35,933 bases of DNA from contig JAFMAU010000019.1 of assembly GCA_029784825.1 (NCBI GenBank), forward strand, positions 1 to 35,933, given 5' to 3'. The stretch is from Nitrososphaerota archaeon (GTDB lineage: Archaea > Thermoproteota > Nitrososphaeria > Nitrososphaerales > UBA183). Made by a program: the position numbers and the translations under genes. Every line of letters starts with the position of its first letter. Within the stretch, counting starts at the first letter, position 1. Below the pieces are notes generated by a model that did no database searches, was not told where the DNA came from, and saw only the letters and a list, made by a program, of their open reading frames with translations. This document shows positions 31,356 through 35,933 of this stretch, in pieces.

Positions 31356-32528
31356 TCAGCGCAGGACGGTCCTGGTCGACGCGCCGTCCGACACCTCCTT
31401 CCCCTCGACTAGACTCACGATGGTCTTCGTGGCGTCGAAACGGGCGGCAATCCTCCCCATGCTCCTGACCCTGGACAGGTAGGGCCCGCTTCGCAGAGCT
31501 TCGACCGCGGTCCTGACCGATGCGATACCCAGCTTCTCCTGAGGAATGGTTATCGACACTCCCAGCTTGCTCGCCTTCGCTGCGTTGCCAGCCTGCTCGG
31601 TCTGGTTAGGAATCGGAACGAGCAGTGACGGCTTGGATGCCGTGATGGCCCGCGCTATCGACCCGTGGCCCGCCCTTGAGACGAGCACGTCGCAGGCGTC
31701 AAGGTAAGCCTGCGGAGAATCGCACCAGCCGAACCTCCAGCCCCACTTGTAGGATGCCGGAGACCGGGCGCCAGCCGGGTTCCCCTCGGTTATCACGAAG
31801 ACGTAGTGCTCGCCCAGTGCCCTGGCGATGGCCTCCCCGGCCTTCACCATGACAGCCCTGGTCTGGGGCGGCCCGGAGACCTGCCAGAAGACCTTGGGGC
31901 GCGGGTCCGACTCGAAGGCGGCGGAAGTGGCGTCCTGTTGGGCGCCCTCGTTGCCGTGGAGGAATCCGACGTATCGCACGTTCCTGTATCCCCCGCCCCA
32001 CAGGCTCGCCTCGCTGATCGTGTAGGGGGGAGGCAGGTCGGGGATCAGGATCGAGTCGCTCAGCTCCCAGATCTTCGAGAGGCCGGCCGTGGTCCCCCCC
32101 GAGAGGATCGCCGCACCCACCTTCCGCGAGGTTTTGGGAGCCGCCAGGTTGAGCTGGTTGATTATGGTGTAGACTTTGATCTTCAAGGTGCGCGCGGCGA
32201 ATACAGTCGCCACCGAGGAGTCGCTCAGGACCACGTCCGGCCTGAACCTCTTTATGTTCCCCAGTTCCATGTAAAGCTGCCTGTAGGTCCTGCCCAGTAT
32301 CTGCGGCGAGCCTACCATGGTGGCCTTCAGCGACATCCCGCCGTCCTCGCCGTACTTGACGTCGGCCAGGGGGAGCTTGTTGCATTCGTAGCTGCGCGCC
32401 CTGATGTAGTCCGCTACCTCACCGGAGCTGGAGAACCTGACCACGTTTCCGTCCTGCACGAGCTGCGCCGCGATTTCAAGCATGCGCGTGGCGTGGCCGA
32501 GCCCGGAGCCGAAACAGCCTAGGTACAC
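31356..32528 (-). CDS. MurG/UGT-like glycosyltransferase (GT-B fold)
   Basis: A 390-residue GT-B glycosyltransferase. The N-terminal nucleotide-sugar enzyme motif GCFGSGLGHATRMLEIAAQL and the C-terminal donor-binding region (DVLVSRAGHGSIARAITASK, then LLVPIPNQTEQAGNAAK) resemble MurG and the archaeal group typified by M. jannaschii MJ1255. No membrane helix is present. It probably transfers a sugar from a UDP-sugar to a lipid carrier or surface glycan; the substrate is unknown. A cis-prenyltransferase elsewhere in the window could supply the lipid carrier. The GTG start is 10 bp after the AMMECR1 stop on the same strand, so the two are likely co-transcribed. Confidence 0.8.
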   Translation of the reverse strand: MYLGCFGSGLGHATRMLEIAAQLVQDGNVVRFSSSGEVADYIRARSYECNKLPLADVKYGEDGGMSLKATMVGSPQILGRTYRQLYMELGNIKRFRPDVVLSDSSVATVFAARTLKIKVYTIINQLNLAAPKTSRKVGAAILSGGTTAGLSKIWELSDSILIPDLPPPYTISEASLWGGGYRNVRYVGFLHGNEGAQQDATSAAFESDPRPKVFWQVSGPPQTRAVMVKAGEAIARALGEHYVFVITEGNPAGARSPASYKWGWRFGWCDSPQAYLDACDVLVSRAGHGSIARAITASKPSLLVPIPNQTEQAGNAAKASKLGVSITIPQEKLGIASVRTAVEALRSGPYLSRVRSMGRIAARFDATKTIVSLVEGKEVSDGASTRTVLR

Positions 32529-32538
32529 TCTCGGCAGG

Positions 32539-33156
32539 TCAGCTCACCGGCAGGGCGACCGGTTCGACCTCTCCCCTGGGGGACTTCTCTCCGAAGATGT
32601 CGGCTTGGAAGGTCTGGACCTTGGTCGTTGGAAGCAGCCAGGCGTCGCTGCCTACGCCGGCCTTCAGGCACGCCTGGTTGAGGAACTGCTCGGCGTCCCA
32701 GCCCTGCTCGGTCGCGACCTGCGGCAGCAGCAGACCGCCGGCGGTGTCAGTGGAGATCATGAGACCGTCCTCCCCCACCTTGACCCTGGCGGGCAACCCC
32801 TTCCGCTGCTTCACCTTCAGCTCGACCGGTGTCGTCAGCACGCTTACCTCGACCACGATCTCCCCAAGCTCGTCCGCGCTCACGGGCATGAACCTCGGGT
32901 CGTCAGTCGCGGCGAGCACAGCCGCCTCCTGGACAGCCTCACCCAGCGGCTTGACCGGATACGGGAAGCCGATGCACCCCCGCAGCATCGCGTTGCCTCC
33001 CTCGACCACGTTGAGCGTCACGAAAACTCCCCTCTTCTCGGAGAGGTAGGCGTCTCCCTGGCCTGCCTTCCTGTACTCCCCGCTCTCCACGAAGGAGTCA
33101 AGGGTGGACCGTGCCATGGCGACAACCTGCCTTCCCTGTTCTAGAGTTAGGTGCAA
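32539..33156 (-). CDS. AMMECR1 domain protein
   Basis: A 205-residue AMMECR1-family protein with the invariant hexapeptide region LRGCIGF, followed by PLGEAVQEAAVLAATDDPRF and VEVSVLTTPVEL. The family is widespread in archaea and eukaryotes, and its molecular function remains unclear. Links to RNA or tRNA metabolism have been suggested from gene neighbourhoods. Here it lies between a Mut7-C nuclease-like gene and a glycosyltransferase, in a run that starts with tyrS. The TTG start is 18 bp after the upstream stop, with a GAGGT Shine-Dalgarno-like stretch. Confidence 0.9.
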   Translation of the reverse strand: MHLTLEQGRQVVAMARSTLDSFVESGEYRKAGQGDAYLSEKRGVFVTLNVVEGGNAMLRGCIGFPYPVKPLGEAVQEAAVLAATDDPRFMPVSADELGEIVVEVSVLTTPVELKVKQRKGLPARVKVGEDGLMISTDTAGGLLLPQVATEQGWDAEQFLNQACLKAGVGSDAWLLPTTKVQTFQADIFGEKSPRGEVEPVALPVS

Positions 33157-33174
33157 TTCGAATCCCCGCGAACC

Positions 33175-33669
33175 TCAGGACCTTGGATTCAATAGCGCTT
33201 CGAGCCTCCTTAACTGTTTCCAGTGGCCCCCCTTCCAGTACAGCTGCCCGCAGTTCGGGCATTCGCGGAAGACCCTGTGCCTGCGGGCCACAGAGCCCGG
33301 TACCCTCCCCCTCGCCTTCGACATCGTGATCCTGTCGAGCTTGCTGTTGCAGAGCGAGCACCTCGGCTCTCCTCGCTTCAGTCTCAGCCCGACATCTCCG
33401 GCGGCCCGCATCATGGCCGCCAGCCTCGCCCTGTCAGACTCGCCGGTGACAAGCAACGAGCTCAGGCCCAGCTTCCAGGCTCGGGCGGCGAGCTGGCGGT
33501 CGGCTGTCACGAGCACCCGCCCTTGGCGAGAAATGTCGGACAGAATCCCGGCGTCGCTGCCGCGGCCGTGGTAGGTCGAGTCGAATCCGAACGCGCGCAG
33601 CTTCCTTGCCAACGAGCCCAGCATCGCGTCCACCAGGAACCTGGTGGTCCCCCTTCCTCCGGCAGCCAT
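33175..33669 (-). CDS. Mut7-C RNase-domain protein (PIN-like) with zinc ribbon
   Basis: A 164-residue protein with a PIN-like Mut7-C domain. Asp14 lies in FLVDAMLGSLARKLRAFGFD, Asp39 in GRGSDAGILSD, and Asp57 in VLVTADRQLA. A four-cysteine zinc ribbon follows (Cys104/107, Cys137/140), with the usual RVFRECPNCGQLYWKG ending. The family is predicted to cleave RNA; archaeal members stand alone like this one. It is encoded 7 bp after tyrS and 18 bp before the AMMECR1 gene, suggesting one transcript concerned with RNA or translation. All acidic residues expected for metal binding are present as far as I can judge. Confidence 0.88.
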   Translation of the reverse strand: MAAGGRGTTRFLVDAMLGSLARKLRAFGFDSTYHGRGSDAGILSDISRQGRVLVTADRQLAARAWKLGLSSLLVTGESDRARLAAMMRAAGDVGLRLKRGEPRCSLCNSKLDRITMSKARGRVPGSVARRHRVFRECPNCGQLYWKGGHWKQLRRLEALLNPRS

Positions 33670-33676
33670 GGGCCCG

Positions 33677-34765
33677 CTACCTGGTCACTTCTGCAGACTT
33701 CACTGACTCGTAGAGCCTTCGGGCGGCCGGGTCCTTCTCGAAGTGAACGCGGATTGGAGCGACCACGGTTTCGAGCGCGGCAGCCACGCCCTGCTTGAGG
33801 TCGGTCGGATGCAGCTCCCCCTTCCTGAAGGCCCCTTCGAGGTCAGCGTAGGTGGCGAAGTCGACTGGGCCCCCGTACTTTGCCGGCCTCTCCACCCTGA
33901 GGACGCTCGACTTGCGGAAAACGATGTACTTCGCGTATTCGAGCACCGGGTTGCCAGCCACCAGCTTGGCCGGGCAGTATGCGCTGCCCATCTTCCGCGC
34001 TATCTCGTCTGCGGAGTCGTGAACGAATATGGAGGTCTCGGGTCTGCTCTTGCTCATCTTGCTGGCTATCTCCGAGTCGAACTTCGTGTTGTCGTCGTAG
34101 CCCTCGGGCTGCTTCGCGCCCTGGAGGCCCATCAGCATGTGGTGGTGAACAGCCACGGGTCTCTTCCAGCGGAGCTTTTCGGCCACCTCCCGCGCCAATA
34201 AGTTCGCGCGCCTCTGGTCGAGCCCCAGCTGGCAAATGTCGACGTCAAGCCAGAAGATGTCCGCCACCTGCATCATGGGGTAGAAGAGCTGGGCTGTCTG
34301 GACGAGCTCTTTCTCGGTCCTGCCCATTATGCTGATTGCCCTTCGGCTCCTCGCTAGCGTGACGTTCTGGGCGACCTTCACGACCTTCTTCCAGTATTCC
34401 TCTCCCTTCACCGCCTCGCTGGTCCACTGCACGTCGACCTTGGACATGTCAACGCCCGCCGCCTTCCAGACTTCAATGAAGTACCTGCCGACCTCCTGGA
34501 TGCGGTCCAAGTCGCCGCCCATCTTCCCGTTGAGCCACGCGAACCAGTCCGCCACCCAGAGCTTGAAGTGGACGCCCGCCTTCTGCAGGTCGGCTATGTT
34601 GGCTGCGCGGAGGGCCCCGAAGGCGATGTGCGCCAGTCCGCTGGGCTCGAAGCCGTCGTAGGCAGACGGATGGTCGTTGGTCGCGAGCAGGTCGCGGAGC
34701 TCCTGCTCGGTTATTATCTCCTCGCCGACTCTTCTGACGAGTTCCAGGCGTGCCTCAAGGTCCAA
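33677..34765 (-). CDS. tyrS: Tyrosyl-tRNA synthetase, archaeal type
   Basis: A 362-residue class I synthetase of the archaeal/eukaryotic TyrRS kind. The HIGH-equivalent HIAFG is at residues 46-50 and the KMSKS loop is exact (SKMSKSRPETSIFVHD). Tyrosine-site segments include PSAYDGFEPSG and YPMMQVADIFWLDVDICQLG. Subsequent AHHHM-like and KFDSEIASK segments also fit. No C-terminal S4 domain is present, as expected for archaea. It charges tRNA-Tyr. The TTG start lies about 32 nt from a TATA-like box. It heads the tyrS-Mut7-C-AMMECR1-glycosyltransferase run. Confidence 0.93.
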   Translation of the reverse strand: MDLEARLELVRRVGEEIITEQELRDLLATNDHPSAYDGFEPSGLAHIAFGALRAANIADLQKAGVHFKLWVADWFAWLNGKMGGDLDRIQEVGRYFIEVWKAAGVDMSKVDVQWTSEAVKGEEYWKKVVKVAQNVTLARSRRAISIMGRTEKELVQTAQLFYPMMQVADIFWLDVDICQLGLDQRRANLLAREVAEKLRWKRPVAVHHHMLMGLQGAKQPEGYDDNTKFDSEIASKMSKSRPETSIFVHDSADEIARKMGSAYCPAKLVAGNPVLEYAKYIVFRKSSVLRVERPAKYGGPVDFATYADLEGAFRKGELHPTDLKQGVAAALETVVAPIRVHFEKDPAARRLYESVKSAEVTR

Positions 34766-34793
34766 GCTTCTCGGCCCAGCTCTCCTGCCGACC

Positions 34794-34802
34794 GATAAAA
34801 CC
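34794..34802 (-). promoter_or_regulatory. TATA-like box for tyrS
   Basis: GGTTTTATC on the minus strand lies about 32 nt before the TTG at 34765. Confidence 0.45.
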
Positions 34803-34810
34803 GTTAGCGG

Positions 34811-35248
34811 CTAGCCCGCCCCGAAAGCAAGGGCTGCGACTGAGAACCCGAAGACCAGTATGGCGACCGCCTGGTGCAGGGCTACCAGGGGCGCCTCCAA
34901 CTCCTGGGCGACCACCAGCCCTCCCAGCACTACCTGCAACAGGACCAGAAGGGTGGCGATTGCGAGCGCCCTGGTCGCAGGGCTCGAGGCGGATTCCCCC
35001 CTCCAGTAGGCAACGGTCGTTATGAGAAGGAAGAGCGTCGAAAACGCGGCGAGTATCCTGTGGGTGTACTCGACTATGGCAGAGAAGTTTGGCGGCGGGA
35101 CCAGGCTACCGTTACAGAGCGGCCAGTCGGCCGGCACAGCGGAGCCGCACGCCTCGCCGAACCCGCCCGCGGCCACATAGGCGCCCACCACGATCAGCGA
35201 GAACAGCAGGAAGACGGTGAAGCCGAGAAGCGCTGCCTTGCCTTCCAA
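34811..35248 (-). CDS. ctaA: Heme A synthase, compact archaeal form (CtaA/COX15)
   Basis: A 145-residue protein with four membrane helices, half the size of bacterial CtaA. It has the extracytoplasmic cysteine pair (Cys34 and Cys45, around ACGSAVPADWPLCNG). The heme-ligand motif EYTHR (His63) is in helix 2, and His125 is in LVALHQAVAILV of helix 4. Compact half-size CtaA proteins of this layout are known from archaea such as Aeropyrum, where they work as dimers that oxidise heme O to heme A. Its presence implies an aa3-type oxygen reductase elsewhere in the genome and aerobic respiration. The TTG start is about 29 nt from a TATA-like box. Confidence 0.88.
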   Translation of the reverse strand: MEGKAALLGFTVFLLFSLIVVGAYVAAGGFGEACGSAVPADWPLCNGSLVPPPNFSAIVEYTHRILAAFSTLFLLITTVAYWRGESASSPATRALAIATLLVLLQVVLGGLVVAQELEAPLVALHQAVAILVFGFSVAALAFGAG

Positions 35249-35272
35249 CGCCCGCCGGGCTCCGGACGTTCG

Positions 35273-35281
35273 ACTTAAAGG
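35273..35281 (-). promoter_or_regulatory. TATA-like box for ctaA
   Basis: CCTTTAAGT on the minus strand is centred about 29 nt before the TTG at 35248, in the gap after the thioredoxin gene. Confidence 0.4.
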
Positions 35282-35290
35282 GTTAGCGAG

Positions 35291-35623
35291 CTAGGCTGCG
35301 ACCAGGGCTTCGAGCTTCTTCTTGAAGACGGCGGCGGGCACCGCGCCCACAACCATGTCCTCCACCTTTCCCTTGGAGAAGAACATCACGGTCGGGATGC
35401 TCATTATGCCGAACCCGCTCGCCAGCTCCTGGTTCTCGTCGGTGTTGACCTTCACGAACTTCACCTTGCCGGCGTACTCCTTGGAGAGCTGCTCGATGGT
35501 TGGCGCGATGGTCCTGCAGGGTCCGCACCAGTCGGCGTAAAAGTCCACGAGCACCGGGAGGTCCGAATGCACCACTTCCTTCTGGAAATCGTCCCCGTTC
35601 AGATGTCTTATCGTGTCAGACAT
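35291..35623 (-). CDS. trxA: Thioredoxin
   Basis: A 110-residue classical thioredoxin with active site DWCGPC (Cys33/Cys36), a buried Asp in LVDFYADW, the cis-proline segment MSIPTVMFF and the C-terminal helix. No signal peptide is present, so it is cytosolic. It reduces protein disulfides. Although it lies upstream of ctaA on the same strand, ctaA has its own TATA-like box, so a link to oxidase assembly is only positional. The ATG at 35623 is about 31 nt from a TATA-like box that overlaps the end of the upstream gene. Confidence 0.95.
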   Translation of the reverse strand: MSDTIRHLNGDDFQKEVVHSDLPVLVDFYADWCGPCRTIAPTIEQLSKEYAGKVKFVKVNTDENQELASGFGIMSIPTVMFFSKGKVEDMVVGAVPAAVFKKKLEALVAA

Positions 35624-35648
35624 TTCTTAGAAGCTCGCCCGGACGCCT

Positions 35649-35658
35649 GTTAATATTA
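35649..35658 (-). promoter_or_regulatory. TATA-like box for the thioredoxin gene
   Basis: AATATTAACA-type AT-rich run on the minus strand, about 31 nt before the ATG at 35623. It overlaps the stop codon of the upstream partial gene. Confidence 0.45.
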
Positions 35659-35933
35659 TTGACGTTCAGCGGCCGAGTTTGGGAGCGAAGTCTGGCTGGC
35701 CGCCCGCTTGGCTCGGAGTTTCCTCTCCTCGATGATTTGCTTCAACGGGGTCACCTGGGGCGCTTCAGTCCTGTGGTCGAAACTGGCCAGCGTTCCTTTG
35801 GAGATGCAGCGCCTCGCGAGCTCGTGGAAGTCCAACGTCTCAGAAAGCGAGTCTATCAGCTGGCGCTTGACCCGGGTCTTCGGGTACCTGGTGATAATGG
35901 CGCAGCAGTCCTTGTATTCCTCTATGGAGGGTT
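35656..35933 (-). CDS. Unknown protein, C-terminal 91 residues only (runs off the window)
   Basis: An open frame enters from the right edge on the minus strand and ends at a TAA (35656-35658). The visible part contains SIEEYKDCCAIITRYPKTRV, then LIDSLSETLDFHELARRCIS and a basic end EERKLRAKRAASQTS. The helix DFHELARRCISKGTLASF could be part of a helix-turn-helix, but no family is recognised. Codon composition resembles real genes here (GC-rich third positions), and the frame is free of stops, which supports it as coding. The start lies outside the window. Confidence 0.6.
   Translation of the reverse strand, partial: PSIEEYKDCCAIITRYPKTRVKRQLIDSLSETLDFHELARRCISKGTLASFDHRTEAPQVTPLKQIIEERKLRAKRAASQTSLPNSAAERQ

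Noticed and set aside
1..35933. CRISPR arrays, rRNA or tRNA genes
   Set aside because: No regularly spaced repeats were seen, and I recognised no tRNA cloverleaf or rRNA sequence in the intergenic regions, which are short.

Overview
The window is archaeal chromosome, most likely from an aerobic, heterotrophic member of the Thermoproteota, perhaps a non-ammonia-oxidising Nitrososphaeria-type lineage. Archaeal markers are RadA recombinase, archaeal-type tyrosyl- and asparaginyl-tRNA synthetases, a DUF373 membrane protein, an AMMECR1 protein, a Mut7-C RNase protein, a half-size heme A synthase, inositol-1-phosphate synthase, and many TATA-like boxes about 27-34 nt upstream of start codons, as expected for leaderless archaeal mRNAs. 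Base composition is GC-rich (roughly 60% by eye). TTG and GTG starts outnumber ATG starts. Heme A synthase implies an aa3-type terminal oxidase. The lineage assignment is inference; no rRNA gene is present.

Layout. 1-1288: 3' part of an RqcH/NEMF-family gene. 1313-8236: a fatty-acid electron-transfer block: a membrane Fe-S oxidoreductase of the ETF:quinone oxidoreductase (EMO/FadF) type overlapping an HpcH/HpaI aldolase gene on the plus strand, facing acyl-CoA dehydrogenase-etfB-etfA-MFS transporter on the minus strand. 8362-10075: an LLM flavin/F420 oxidoreductase and a CPBP-like membrane protein. 10137-15399: a compact five-gene cluster of two different SCP2-thiolase-like proteins that both lack the catalytic Cys and His residues, an acetoacetyl-CoA synthetase-like enzyme, and two DUF35 zinc-ribbon/OB proteins. 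This is the best candidate for an undescribed system in the window. 15396-16319: branched-chain aminotransferase. 16357-17676: a TnpB gene bounded by inverted repeats and flanked by a 9-bp direct repeat. 17720-20552: a catalytically complete thiolase and a long-chain acyl-CoA synthetase, convergent. 20669-23083: DUF373 protein, cis-prenyltransferase (UppS) and an eL22-like ribosomal protein. 23080-24664: two unknown proteins and a Nudix hydrolase. 24857-25046: a frameshifted transposase remnant. 25129-28891: inositol-1-phosphate synthase and a large secreted/anchored surface protein. 28941-35623: a minus-strand run of information-processing and redox genes (radA, asnS, glycosyltransferase, AMMECR1, Mut7-C, tyrS, ctaA, thioredoxin). 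35656-end: the C-terminal part of an unknown gene.

How the genes fit together. FadD activates fatty acids, acyl-CoA dehydrogenase oxidises them, EtfAB takes the electrons, and the EMO-like protein can pass them to membrane quinone. The complete thiolase releases acetyl-CoA. Enoyl-CoA hydratase and 3-hydroxyacyl-CoA dehydrogenase are not in the window. The Cys-less thiolase/DUF35 cluster may carry out a C-C bond-making or -breaking step on acyl-CoAs; its substrate cannot be read from the sequence. UppS and the surface protein belong to the cell envelope, and INO1 probably to lipid headgroup synthesis.

Architecture. All six convergent gene pairs overlap in their coding ends (4, 4, 4, 20, 20 and 26 bp), and the three 4-bp cases share one palindromic CTAG as both stop codons. 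No CRISPR array, rRNA or tRNA gene was recognised.
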